Below are positions 44,562-54,089 of a DNA stretch of 64,000 bases, in pieces (within the stretch, counting starts at the first letter, position 1; each line of letters opens with the position of its first letter). Origin of the DNA: JAPLDB01 sp038206355 (GTDB lineage Bacteria > Bacteroidota > Bacteroidia > AKYH767-A > 2013-40CM-41-45); assembly GCA_038206355.1 (NCBI GenBank), contig JBBRAY010000008.1:1-64000 (forward strand), given 5' to 3'. The notes beneath the pieces are model-generated. The model did not search any database. It saw nothing but the letters and a program-made list of their open reading frames with translations, and was not told where the DNA came from. A program made the position numbers and the translations under genes.

Positions 44562-44603
44562 GTAAATAAAACCAAACAACCAAACCAACTAAAAATAACA
44601 ATT

Positions 44604-45128
44604 ATGAATTCAACATGGATGAAAATCGGAATTGCTTATGTTGCAGGAATGATCACCTATGGAGTGTATCAGAATCACGAACACTCAGAAGAAATGAACA
44701 AGCTAATGAGCCTGAGCATGGATTCTGCCGGTGCGGACACTACATCATTTGTTCCTTGTGCATGTGATAATGAACCACGATACAATGTTTCACCAAGAGA
44801 TACATCCGGTAATCATCCTATTGACGGTGATGCAGCATGCAAACTTATGGTCGGAGGTAGAGATGAAATTGCAGGAACCGGCTCCAAAACACTTGCACCA
44901 ACTAAAGGTGCCTGGTTCAGTAAGGTTACACTCGATTTGCTATTTTGTCGCATACCTGATGCAAATGGAATATTTGTTTACAAAGGATCGATGAAAGGAG
45001 ACGGCAAAGATCCTGTTTATCTCATTGAAGCGGGAAGAACGAATTACATAACTGTGGAGGATGATGGCGTCGCAACTATGTATTATTCCCGCGCGATGTG
45101 CCCTACCGTTTGCGGCAGTTGTTATTGA
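44604..45128 (+). CDS. Uncharacterised protein with Cys-rich C-terminus
   Basis: 174 residues from ATG 44604. A short hydrophobic N-terminus (WMKIGIAYVAGMITYGVY) looks like an anchor or signal. The remainder has paired cysteines (VPCACDNEP; DAACKL; LFCRIPDANG) and ends CPTVCGSCY. The middle GRDEIAGTGSKTLAPTKGAWFSK and ITVEDDGVATMYYSRAMC have the look of a structural or metal-binding exported protein. I do not recognise a family. Its position just before the giant hybrid kinase on the same strand may be meaningful. Confidence 0.55.
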   Translation: MNSTWMKIGIAYVAGMITYGVYQNHEHSEEMNKLMSLSMDSAGADTTSFVPCACDNEPRYNVSPRDTSGNHPIDGDAACKLMVGGRDEIAGTGSKTLAPTKGAWFSKVTLDLLFCRIPDANGIFVYKGSMKGDGKDPVYLIEAGRTNYITVEDDGVATMYYSRAMCPTVCGSCY

Positions 45129-45218
45129 CTTTAGCATGAACAATCAGTATGATTTATTGCAAAGTTACATCACTTGATTCTGACTCATCTCCATTTTGGC
45201 CGGTCAAAATAAATTACT

Positions 45219-48200
45219 GTGAAAAATCTTTTTAAGATTTATGTATTGATTGGATGCATATGGATGCACGGGAAAACGTATGCTTCAAATAATGTATCAT
45301 TTGAATCCATTACGACTACCGATGGACTCATTCAGAATACGGTCCATAGTATTATTCAGGATCACAATGGATTTATCTGGATTGGAACAGAAGACGGCCT
45401 CAACCGATATGATGGAAGACGATTTGTGCCCTACATTCATATAAGCAATGACAGCACCTCACTTTCCGATAATTTTATTGAGGTAATTTATGAAGACCAC
45501 AATGGAAATATCTGGCTCGGTACACGTAACGGATTAAACATTTATGACGAAGTCAGGAATACCTTTATCCACGTTCCTCTCGGAAATTTTTCGAAAAATA
45601 TTTATACCCCAGCCATTACTGAGGACGTCTATGGAAATATGTGGGTGGGGACTGATGGCTCCGGACTCTTAAAAATCCGAATCGACTCTTCGGGAAACCG
45701 ATTGACATTTAATGTGTCTCAGTTTCTGAATGAAACGACAGATAGCACCACAATACCAAGCAACACGGTCTTTTCCCTTGAAACCGATTTGCTGCACAAC
45801 TTATGGATTGGGACGGAGTCGGGATTGTGTAAACTTCCGGCAAGCGAACTGAACTCCTCTGTTCCAACCACACATTTCGAACACATCCTGATTTACCTCG
45901 ACAATAAATGTCTCTTGAATAAGGAGCGGGTAAGTGAAATCGTAAACCATGGCAGCTGTATTTGGGTGGGGACCAAAGGCAAATTAATTTTTTGCCTCAA
46001 CTATGGTGCTGGAAATAACAATGACTGGAGTTTGATTCGCACGAAAATAAAACCTACAATTCCTGACGCCATAACGGTTGTTACCTCAATGGTTTTTGAT
46101 GGCAGTGACAATCTCTGGGTAACTTATGGTGAAGATGGGTTATCAAAAATATCTTTTGAAAATGGCTATTATGTTGAAGAGCCTTATCGCCACGAAAAAG
46201 CAAAATTAAATTCCCTGCTTTCCGGTCCATGCCTGACAGTAATGAAAGACCGGACCAGTATGCTATGGATAGGTACATTAAACGGCATATCTCTGCTTAA
46301 CCCAACCAAAGAAAGATTTTCTGCTAAATTATTTCCGATTATTGAAAAAGATACTACCGATTTCATAACCCAGGCATTCTACCTTGAACGTAACCGGTAC
46401 TATTTCTTTGGCACAAGCATAACAGGGCTTTTCATTTTCGACAACCAGTCAAAACATACGTACAGAATACATTCCATGTCCAAGCTGGATATTTTCAGCA
46501 TCAAAAAAGATGACAAGGGAAATTTCTGGATTGGCACCAATGCCGGACTGGCATTCATTAAATACAGTTCTCTGTTTATTGATGACGGAAGAACGCAGAC
46601 TATTAACAGCAATTGTGAAGTCCGGTTCTATAAAAAAAACGAGGCAGATCCTGACAACTCCATTCAAAGTAATCTCGTTTTTACACTGGCGCAGGATCAC
46701 AATGGAAGGATATGGATTGGCACCGGTCAGGGGTTGTCCGGCATGGACATATCAACAGGAAAAATAAAACGCGTCAATCTCAACCCAAATAATTTAAGTC
46801 TTTTTGATGAGCGCATCATCCGTCATTTATTGGTTGACGCAGAAAATCATTTGTGGATTGCTACCGATGGCGGATTATTCCAATATAATTTATCTACCAA
46901 CATTTTTAAAAGGATATACGGTGGAAATTCAGATACAACAGGTCTTCCAAGTCAGCGTATTATTTGTCTGCATTCCGATTTCCGAAATCGTCTTTGGGTA
47001 GGAACAAACGGGGGCGGAATCTGCTATTACAATGCAGAAAAAAACACATTTCATTCCTATTCACAAAATGATGGCCTTGCAAGCAGTGTTGTGCACAGCA
47101 TTCAGAGTGATCCATCCGGAAATTTATGGATCGGAACCAATAAGGGTATATCACGATTCAATCCCGAAAAAAAAACAGCGACCAATTATGATTCAAGGGA
47201 TGGACTTGCCGCTGACCATTTCAATGAAACTGCTTCAATGATTACGGCTGATGGGTTTTTATTTTTTGGCGGAATAAAAGGATTCAATTGCTTTCACCCC
47301 GACAGCATACACATGAACAGTTTAATTCCGCCGGTAGTACTTACTGATTTCAAACTCATCGACAAATCTATTTTAATCGGGAACCCTCAAATGCGCGAGC
47401 TGATTCTGTCAGGGCAACCGTTGACTTTTAATCACGAAGAAAATAATTTCTCCTTTGAATTTGCTGCATTGAACTTTATCAACACACAAAAAAATCAATA
47501 TGCTGTAATGCTTGAGGGGTTTGACAAGAACTGGGTAAATCTGGGATCCCGGAATTATGTTTCCTATACTAACATGAACCCCGGAAATTATACCCTCAGA
47601 GTGAAGGCATCAAATAATGATAACGTATGGAATGAAACGGGGATATCTCTTCCCATTCTAATCAAGGCCCCATTTTACCGTTACTGGTGGTTCAAAATAT
47701 TACTTGCATTGGCCGTTGCCCTATTAATTTATATTTATTACCGGGAGCACATTAAGAATATTGAGAACAGGAAAGAAAAAGAAATTGCATTACATCAGAC
47801 GCAGCTCAAAGAGCAGTTTCTTGCCAACATGAGCCATGAAATACGCACGCCGTTGAATGCAATCATGGGGATGACGCGACTGCTCAAGGAAAAAAATCCG
47901 AAACCGGATCAGTTGAAATACCTGAATGCTATTACTCAGTCGTCAGATCATTTACTGGTGCTGATCAATGACATTCTTGATTTCTCAAAAATCGAAGCCG
48001 GAAAAATTGAGCTTGAAAATATTCCATTCAATGTTTATGATGCCATACATAATGTGCATACAACATTGCGTTTCAAAGCAGAAGAAAAAGGATTGACATT
48101 TTCTGTTCGCATTTCACCGGAGGTTCCCAAAACGGTACTTGGCGATCCTGTTCGTCTGGCTCAGGTGTTGATCAACCTCGCGGGTAATGCCATTAAATTT

Positions 48201-48947
48201 ACGTCGAAGGGAAGCGTGATGATTACGTGCAGTGCTGTTGAAATAAACAAGAAACAGTCTAAGTTAAGCTTCAATGTAATTGATACAGGTGTAGGAATTG
48301 CGGAAGAGAGCATCGGGAAAATATTTGAAAGTTTCACACAGGAAAACAGTAGCGTGAACCGTGAATTTGGTGGCACCGGGCTCGGACTCGCGATTTCAAA
48401 ACGCCTGATTGAAATGCAGGGCGGCTCTCTTGACGTAAGCAGCGTAAAGGGAGAAGGAAGTACATTCAATGTTTCAGTCCCTTTTACCATAGCACAACAG
48501 GAAGTTGAAGTAGCTATTGTTGAAACTGTGGATCCGGATATCCGCAGGAAAATGGTTGACCTGAAAATTTTGCTTGTAGATGATAATCATTTCAACCAGC
48601 TTGTTGCCATTGATACGCTTGAACTGGAACTCACACGTGCAAATATTGATGTTGCAGAAAATGGGGAGGAAGCCATCAGACTGGTGAATGAAAATAATTA
48701 CGACATCGTATTGATGGATGTACAAATGCCTGTGATGAACGGGCTCGAAGCCACACGTGCGATCAGGAAATTATCTGCACCCAAAAACCAGACACGCATC
48801 ATTGCCATGACTGCCAGCGCCATGAAAACGGAGGTGGAGCGCTGCTTTGCCGCAGGCATGGACGACTTTGTTGCCAAACCTTTTAATACTGTTGAGCTGC
48901 TGAAAAAGATGTCGCGGCTTGTAGTACGCTTGAAAGTAGTCGCATAA
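45219..48947 (+). CDS. Hybrid two-component sensor kinase with N-terminal propeller domains
   Basis: 1242 residues, GTG start at 45219. After a signal peptide come many reg_prop repeats (IIQDHNGFIWIGTEDGLNRY and similar, to about residue 690) forming two seven-bladed periplasmic propellers, a Y_Y_Y domain (about 730-815), one membrane helix (about 825-845), HisKA with phospho-acceptor His873 (FLANMSHEIRTPLNAIMG), HATPase (FGGTGLGLAISKRL) and a receiver domain with Asp1167 (IVLMDVQMPVMNGLEAT; FVAKPF). Unlike SusR/BT-type hybrids it has no C-terminal AraC helix-turn-helix, so its output must pass to another protein. The ligand is unknown; glycans are usual for this architecture. Confidence 0.93.
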   Translation: MKNLFKIYVLIGCIWMHGKTYASNNVSFESITTTDGLIQNTVHSIIQDHNGFIWIGTEDGLNRYDGRRFVPYIHISNDSTSLSDNFIEVIYEDHNGNIWLGTRNGLNIYDEVRNTFIHVPLGNFSKNIYTPAITEDVYGNMWVGTDGSGLLKIRIDSSGNRLTFNVSQFLNETTDSTTIPSNTVFSLETDLLHNLWIGTESGLCKLPASELNSSVPTTHFEHILIYLDNKCLLNKERVSEIVNHGSCIWVGTKGKLIFCLNYGAGNNNDWSLIRTKIKPTIPDAITVVTSMVFDGSDNLWVTYGEDGLSKISFENGYYVEEPYRHEKAKLNSLLSGPCLTVMKDRTSMLWIGTLNGISLLNPTKERFSAKLFPIIEKDTTDFITQAFYLERNRYYFFGTSITGLFIFDNQSKHTYRIHSMSKLDIFSIKKDDKGNFWIGTNAGLAFIKYSSLFIDDGRTQTINSNCEVRFYKKNEADPDNSIQSNLVFTLAQDHNGRIWIGTGQGLSGMDISTGKIKRVNLNPNNLSLFDERIIRHLLVDAENHLWIATDGGLFQYNLSTNIFKRIYGGNSDTTGLPSQRIICLHSDFRNRLWVGTNGGGICYYNAEKNTFHSYSQNDGLASSVVHSIQSDPSGNLWIGTNKGISRFNPEKKTATNYDSRDGLAADHFNETASMITADGFLFFGGIKGFNCFHPDSIHMNSLIPPVVLTDFKLIDKSILIGNPQMRELILSGQPLTFNHEENNFSFEFAALNFINTQKNQYAVMLEGFDKNWVNLGSRNYVSYTNMNPGNYTLRVKASNNDNVWNETGISLPILIKAPFYRYWWFKILLALAVALLIYIYYREHIKNIENRKEKEIALHQTQLKEQFLANMSHEIRTPLNAIMGMTRLLKEKNPKPDQLKYLNAITQSSDHLLVLINDILDFSKIEAGKIELENIPFNVYDAIHNVHTTLRFKAEEKGLTFSVRISPEVPKTVLGDPVRLAQVLINLAGNAIKFTSKGSVMITCSAVEINKKQSKLSFNVIDTGVGIAEESIGKIFESFTQENSSVNREFGGTGLGLAISKRLIEMQGGSLDVSSVKGEGSTFNVSVPFTIAQQEVEVAIVETVDPDIRRKMVDLKILLVDDNHFNQLVAIDTLELELTRANIDVAENGEEAIRLVNENNYDIVLMDVQMPVMNGLEATRAIRKLSAPKNQTRIIAMTASAMKTEVERCFAAGMDDFVAKPFNTVELLKKMSRLVVRLKVVA

Positions 48948-48957
48948 TTTTTTTGCG

Positions 48958-49102
48958 AGCTCCATAGGAGCGCCCTGTTTGTTAGCTCCATCGGAGCTTC
49001 CTGTTTGTAGCTCCATCGTTGCGTCCTGTTTGTAGCTCCATAGGAGCGCCCTGTTTGTTAGCTCCATAGGAGCGCCCTGTTTGTAGCACCGTAGGTGCGG
49101 CA
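48958..49102. repeat. Tandem array of six hairpin repeats (TAGCTCCATAGGAGC type)
   Basis: Six units of 24-26 bases separated by CCTGTTTGT(T): the core AGCTCCATAGGAGCG in units 1, 4 and 5, AGCTCCATCGGAGCT in 2, a decayed AGCTCCATCGTTGCG in 3, and AGCACCGTAGGTGCG in 6. In unit 6 both sides of the stem changed together (GCACC/GGTGC), so base pairing is conserved. It starts ten bases after the kinase stop codon and may also stabilise its mRNA or end transcription. Confidence 0.8.
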
Positions 49103-49179
49103 TGATAATTTTTGCCGTTCGTCAAAATCCCTTCTCAGCAAAGATTTGTTTTATATAGTTTTAGCGGAATATATTCAAG

Positions 49180-50228
49180 CTCATGAGAATTTTAAAATTG
49201 ATGAGAGCGGAACTTACAATGGTCCGGATTGGTTGGCGATGGATCTCTGTTTCATGGCGGAGAACAGATCCAACAAACAAATGACAATGGTTATATCTTT
49301 TTCTGTGGTGGAGTCAATAACAACGGCATATGCAAAATTGACTCCGGCGGAAATTTTCTTTGGGCGAAATCCTTCAACGCAAATTATAATCTACATATGT
49401 ATTCTCTTGTTCAAACAAGTGAAGGAGGAATCGCCTTTAGTGGAAATTTAACTGACACCATTGCCGGCAGTCATGCTTTCATTGCAAAATTGGATTCAAT
49501 GGGCGATGTGGAGTGGACTAAATATTACAATGATTCACTTTCCTGTTCAACAGGAGTATATACTTTAGTACAAACATTCGATGGGGGATTTGCATTTTCC
49601 GGGTGGCATGACACACCATCCTACCAATCTTTAGCTTTGGTAAAAACAGATTCATTGGGGAACCCCACCTGCCCGGGCTCGGATATCCCGGGATTTCAAT
49701 TTAATTTTATTGTCAGTGCCGACAGCCTGATTACCCTGAATTCTCAATTACTCTGGCTTCCGGATTCCACAGTAATTTCTAATTTCAACAATCTTTCTTA
49801 TTCCCAGGAGTCTTATTGTTTTGCGCCGATAAATACTACTATCGTTGAAACTAATTATGTACCACTTGTAATCTCCCCCAACCCTTTCCACTACTCCGCC
49901 ACTATTTCTTCAAATGGTCAATTAGTTATTGGCAATGCACAAATAAATTGGTATTAACCTCAGGGCAATCCCGATAACTATCGGGACTGAACCCAAATTT
50001 CCGGGGCAAGCCCCGGGCAATTAACCAAGCCTTCTCGTCCGCCGAAGCGGACGCGAAGGCGGATTAAAAATCTACAACGCAATGGGCTCACTTGTCCGCG
50101 ATGAACCCATATTAAATATTACCTCTTACACATTACATCGCGAAGGATTGAGCGATGGCTTGTATTTTTACGAGCTACGAACCAACGACTCCGGGTTGAT
50201 CGGTAAGGGAAAATTTGTAATTGAATAA
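49180..50228 (+). pseudogene. T9SS-exported protein, decayed C-terminal remnant
   Basis: Homology starts near 49194 as KIDESG, then needs a one-base shift at about 49210-49212 (GGAACTTACAATGG for GGAAACTTACAATGG) to continue as NLQWSGLVGDGSLFHGG and repeated blocks such as QQTNDNGYIFFCGG and LVQTFDGGFAFSGWHD. It reaches the sorting domain (VISPNPFHYSATISSNGQL) but stops at 49957. The remaining sorting domain (KIYNAMGSLVRDE to GLIGKGKFVIE) resumes in another frame after about 110 bases of palindromic repeats and ends at 50228. The N-terminal half and signal peptide are gone. The upstream boundary is uncertain. Confidence 0.75.
49969..50063. repeat. Composite palindromic repeat insertion inside the T9SS gene
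   Basis: Three consecutive hairpins: TCCCGATA-AC-TATCGGGA (49969-49986); CCGGGGC-AA-GCCCCGG (50001-50016); and a long stem GCCTTCTCGTCCGC (50029-50042) / GCGGACGCGAAGGC (50047-50060) with one mismatch and loop CGAA. They separate the two halves of a sorting domain that should be continuous, so the block was inserted into a coding sequence. Confidence 0.75.
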
Positions 50229-50422
50229 TATAACCGTTGAATGAAAATGTGATTTATCTTTTCAAATTCCTTATGGTTTTTATGAGCGATAATCATAATC
50301 ATCATACAAAATTCGCGTCCCAATGGATCGGGACGGCAATTTCTGCTTTAAACCACCATACTCTCCCCCAGTTCCCAACTCAGCAACGGCATATTGCATA
50401 CCTGACATAATTCGCACTTGGT

Positions 50423-51874
50423 TTAGGTGATCCAATGATCCCTTTCATTGTATGGAAATTTATTCACCTGACTTTTCAGTTTGAATTTTTGTTTCAATGC
50501 CAGCGTTCCCAATATCGGATTCGTGAAATAATATTTCAATGCCCGCAGCGGGCGCTTCATCAACTGCGTGCTCGCCCGGGGATAACGGGTAAGTAACCGG
50601 ACGCAAACAATATCAAGATTTTTTTCCAGCGCATCTTCATGCAATACGTCAACATCAATACCGTAGCCAATCGTAAGCGCATCGCCACCCCATTCATTGT
50701 CGAGTGAATAATGTAACAGCACGCTTGACGTACGCACCAACAAAATAGCGTGTTCAGCAATTGCATCAGCGCGATCCACAATAAATTCATTACCATCAAA
50801 CTTTACATTGATAAAACTATTCTTCTTCGCATCGCGCAGCCGGATAGAAAAATTCACTTCCTCCAGTACACGGCGATGATACAATGTCCGGTTCTTGCCG
50901 AGGAAATATTTTATTTTTCCGACGAGAACATTTATCAAATCATCATCTGCATAAGCGATTTTATTCGCCTCGATAATTTCTGAAGCATATACCTTATCAA
51001 TGGTATGATGCAATGATCCGTCTTTCAACTGCGCATAATAAGGAGAAGCCGCATGGAAATTCAATTCTTCAAAATAATCTCCCGGATACAACAAATGAAA
51101 TCGGATGGTAGTTTCTTTTTCGTAATAGTTGTGATAATATTCTTCGAGCATTCCTCTCGGGAATTTCACATCATTGATCCACCGTTTGTCGTCATTCAGA
51201 AGCACGAAGCCCGGTGCAAACGGAGCAACTGCTTTTGGCTGGAGGTATTGAATAAATTTACACAACTGGTTCCCGAAATATTGTTCCCGCATTTTTCCAA
51301 TCTCAAAATCATCCTTGGAAGCGAAGTGAACCGTGTTCGGAAAATATCCGGCACCACTCCAACCACTCAGCAGCAAATCGATTTTAGGAAAATTTTTTCA
51401 GATCTCCTTTAAAAACATTTCTACCACCATGGCATGATGTGAGTTGAGCGCATCATTGATATTGACAACCACAAATCCATTGCACTCAATCACGATCACA
51501 CTTTCCAGTGCAAAACCTACATAAGTTATGGTTGTCGTAGCAGAGAGTCTGTATTTGTGAAAACTTATTGCCTCCGTAAGATTCCGGAATCCATGGTTGT
51601 CAAAAAAATCCTTCACGCCTGTTCTCCATTGATAGGGATAAAAAACCTGCGCATCTTTAGGAAGCTCCCCCAAAGATTCTTCATGCAGATGATCCTCATG
51701 CCCATGCGAGTACAAAATATTTTTGACTCCTTTAAGCATGGAATAATTCACAGGCTTTGGAAAAAGAAACCACTGATTCTGATAAGCCGAACCTTTTAGC
51801 CACGGGTCAATTACAATGGAAGTGTCGCCCGTGTCAATGTAAATGCAGGAATGACAGATGTATTCTATTTTCAT
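50423..51874 (-). pseudogene. MBL-fold metallo-hydrolase interrupted by an in-frame TGA
   Basis: One 484-codon frame from ATG 51874 to 50423 interrupted only by TGA at 51400-51398. The first 158 codons give MKIEYICHSCIYIDTGDTSIVIDPW and the metal motif HGHEDH (in ILYSHGHEDHLHEE). After the TGA the same frame continues KNFPKIDLLLSGWSGAGYFPNTVHF for about 325 more residues. Arg (CGA to TGA) is the simplest ancestral codon. The domain resembles UlaG-like MBL hydrolases with a long C-terminal extension of unknown fold. A separately translated second half (from TTG at 51376) would lack the metal site. Confidence 0.8.
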
Positions 51875-52182
51875 GGCAGTTGGTTTTGGTCCGCTGTTTC
51901 ACTGATAATAGAGAACCTTCCACGCCTTGAATGGTCTGATCCACTCTTCCGTACAATTCCGGGTCAAAAAATCATTTCGTAAAGGTTCATTGCCGTAATC
52001 CCAAACGTCGATACTCCATATTTATTTTATAAGAAGCTGAAGTTAAATCTGATACAATGCCCGTTTTTCAGTTTTCGCTTCAATTAATACATTTTCAAGC
52101 CATTAGACCTTTCATTTTCTTTTGCCCATTCACCTGATTTTCTTTTCTTTGCAACCCCAAAAATTTGAAAGGAGAAGACGGG
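51875..52182. other. Intergenic region of about 308 bases, no gene seen
   Basis: Divergent spacer between the MBL gene and the DUF177 gene. It should contain promoters for both, but I see no TAnnTTTG box with good spacing. The DUF177 gene is preceded by an AAAGGAG ribosome-binding sequence at 52167-52173. Confidence 0.45.
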
Positions 52183-52713
52183 ATGAATTATACAGACAAG
52201 TACAGGATTTCGTTCGGAAGTCTTGCAAAAGGCGAACACGAATTTGAGTTCGAAATTGACGATAAGTTCTTTGAGCACTTCGGAAATGTGCCCGTACAGC
52301 ACGGCTTTCTTGATGTTCTGGTAACTCTTAGTAAACAGGAAACAATGCTCCTCCTCGATTTCACGATGGAGGGTACTATAGAAACACTTTGCGACCGTTG
52401 TGGCGACCCGATGGAACTGGAATTGACGGGATTCAATGAATTAACCGTTAAATTCGGCCCTGAACCCAAAGAAGAAGCTGAAGACGTAATCGTGATTTCT
52501 CCAAAAGAACATGAACTGAATGTCGCACAGTTTATTTATGAATACCTCACTTTGCTGATTCCAATGAGAAACATTCATGAAGAAGATGAAAACGGCGAGA
52601 GTATCTGCAACCTCGAAACGTTGAAAAAACTTGACGAGTTGCGGCATCATGAGGAGGAAGAAAAAGAAGTTGATCCGAGATGGGATGTGTTGAAGAAGAT
52701 AAATCTGAATTGA
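52183..52713 (+). CDS. DUF177 (YceD-like) protein
   Basis: 176 residues from ATG 52183, with a Shine-Dalgarno-like AAAGGAG 10 bases upstream; the TTG at 52165 is not favoured. The family signature includes a zinc-type CDRC (ETLCDRCGDPMELEL) and PRWDVLKKINLN at the C-terminus. DUF177/YceD proteins are linked to 23S rRNA metabolism or ribosome assembly and almost always precede rpmF, as here. First gene of the rpmF-plsX-fabH cluster. Confidence 0.92.
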   Translation: MNYTDKYRISFGSLAKGEHEFEFEIDDKFFEHFGNVPVQHGFLDVLVTLSKQETMLLLDFTMEGTIETLCDRCGDPMELELTGFNELTVKFGPEPKEEAEDVIVISPKEHELNVAQFIYEYLTLLIPMRNIHEEDENGESICNLETLKKLDELRHHEEEEKEVDPRWDVLKKINLN

Positions 52714-52882
52714 TTAACCTATAGACAAGAAACAATAGACAGTAGACTATAAGTAAATAACTTCATTCAAACCACTTGCCTGGTGTGATGGCGCCCTTTA
52801 GGGTTAGGAGTGCACGTGGCAATGGGAAGTAGACAATAGACATTAGACAAAATTTAAACGTTCATAATAATAATAATAGACA

Positions 52883-53071
52883 ATGCCAAATCCAAAACAT
52901 AAACACTCGAAAGCGAGAACAGGCAGCCGCAGGTCAACGTACAAAGCGACAGTACCTACAGTAGCTACTGACACCACGACAGGTCAACCACACCTTTATC
53001 ATCGCGCACATTGGTTCGAAGGAAAACTTTACTACAAGGGAAAAGTAGTAATGGAAAAAGAAGCAAGCTGA
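52883..53071 (+). CDS. rpmF: 50S ribosomal protein L32, zinc-free type
   Basis: 62 residues: MPNPKHKHSKARTGSRRSTY is the basic N-terminus of L32, and the C-terminus ends YYKGKVVMEKEAS. The two CxxC pairs of zinc-binding L32 are absent (ATDTTTGQPHLYHRAHWFEG stands in their place). Such zinc-free L32 variants are common in parts of the Bacteroidota. Preceded by a 170-base spacer rich in TAGAC micro-repeats. Confidence 0.95.
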   Translation: MPNPKHKHSKARTGSRRSTYKATVPTVATDTTTGQPHLYHRAHWFEGKLYYKGKVVMEKEAS

Positions 53072-53132
53072 TTTTAAAATCGTTTTTGTAACGATTCTTT
53101 TTTCAATTAACGGATAACTTTGATAATCAAAA

Positions 53133-54089
53133 ATGCTGCGACTCGGAATTGACATCATGGGAGGCGACTATGCACCACGCGAAACAACGCTGGGTGCTGT
53201 ACTTGCATACCATGAGCTTCCAAAAGATGTTAAGCTTTTTCTTATCGGCAACAAAGTGCAGATACTTCCCATCCTGAAAGAGCAGAATATTTCAGAAAGT
53301 GTTTTTGAATTCGTTGAAACCACTGACGTGATTGAGATGAGCGAACATCCGACCAAATCATTTCAGCAAAAACCGAAATCAAGTCTTGCATTGGGCTTTC
53401 ACCTTTTGAAAGAAGGAAAGATTGATGCTTTCTCCTCAGCAGGTAATACAGGTGCTATGCTTGTCGGTTCCATGTTTACCGTTAAACCGATTCCGGGAAT
53501 TTTACGCCCTGCCATTGCAACCCTCCTCCCCAAAGTATCCGGCGGTTGGGGCTTACTGCTCGATGTAGGCGTGAATGCAGATTGCAAACCGGAAACATTA
53601 CAGCAGTTTGCTTTACTCGGAACGATTTACGCCAAACACATTCTTCACATCGCCAATCCAAAAGTTGCATTGATGAGCATTGGTGAAGAAGAAGAAAAAG
53701 GAAACCTGCTCACCAAAGAAACTCACCAGCTTCTAAAGGATACACGCGACATTAATTTCCTCGGAAACGTAGAGGGCCGCGACCTGTTCAATGACAAAGC
53801 CGATGTAATTGTATGCGATGGATTCACCGGAAATGTTATGCTAAAAGAAGCTGAATCTTTTTACGGCATCATCAAAAAACAAAAAATTCAAAACGAGTAT
53901 TTCGACCGGTTTAATTACGAAGACTATGGCGGCACGCCGATCCTGGGAATCAATGGAACAGTCATCATTGCCCATGGCATCAGCAAAGCAAAAGCCATTA
54001 AGAATATGATTCTGAATTCGCACGAATGTGCTCAGGTAAAACTGTCAGAAAAAATTGCTGTTGCATTCAGTAAAGAAGCCGTTTCCTGA
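53133..54089 (+). CDS. plsX: Phosphate acyltransferase PlsX
   Basis: Makes acyl-phosphate from acyl-ACP for phospholipid synthesis; peripheral membrane enzyme. 318 residues. Seen: GIDIMGGDYAPRE at the N-terminus, ALGFHLLKEGKIDAFSSAGNTGAMLVG, LLDVGVNADCKPETLQQFA, LMSIGEEEEKGN and VCDGFTGNVMLKEAE. A TAACTTTG box lies close before the ATG at 53133, and rpmF is 61 bases upstream. Confidence 0.97.
   Translation: MLRLGIDIMGGDYAPRETTLGAVLAYHELPKDVKLFLIGNKVQILPILKEQNISESVFEFVETTDVIEMSEHPTKSFQQKPKSSLALGFHLLKEGKIDAFSSAGNTGAMLVGSMFTVKPIPGILRPAIATLLPKVSGGWGLLLDVGVNADCKPETLQQFALLGTIYAKHILHIANPKVALMSIGEEEEKGNLLTKETHQLLKDTRDINFLGNVEGRDLFNDKADVIVCDGFTGNVMLKEAESFYGIIKKQKIQNEYFDRFNYEDYGGTPILGINGTVIIAHGISKAKAIKNMILNSHECAQVKLSEKIAVAFSKEAVS

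Noticed and set aside
48958..49102. CRISPR array
   Set aside because: The repeating unit is about 25 bases with no unique spacers of 30 bases or more, the hairpins vary, and no cas gene is present.
51398..51400. TGA as a recoded sense codon (selenocysteine or tryptophan)
   Set aside because: No SECIS-like structure was noticed, other genes here end with TGA (e.g. at 1178, 12757, 53071 and 54089), and Arg CGA to TGA is a simple mutation.
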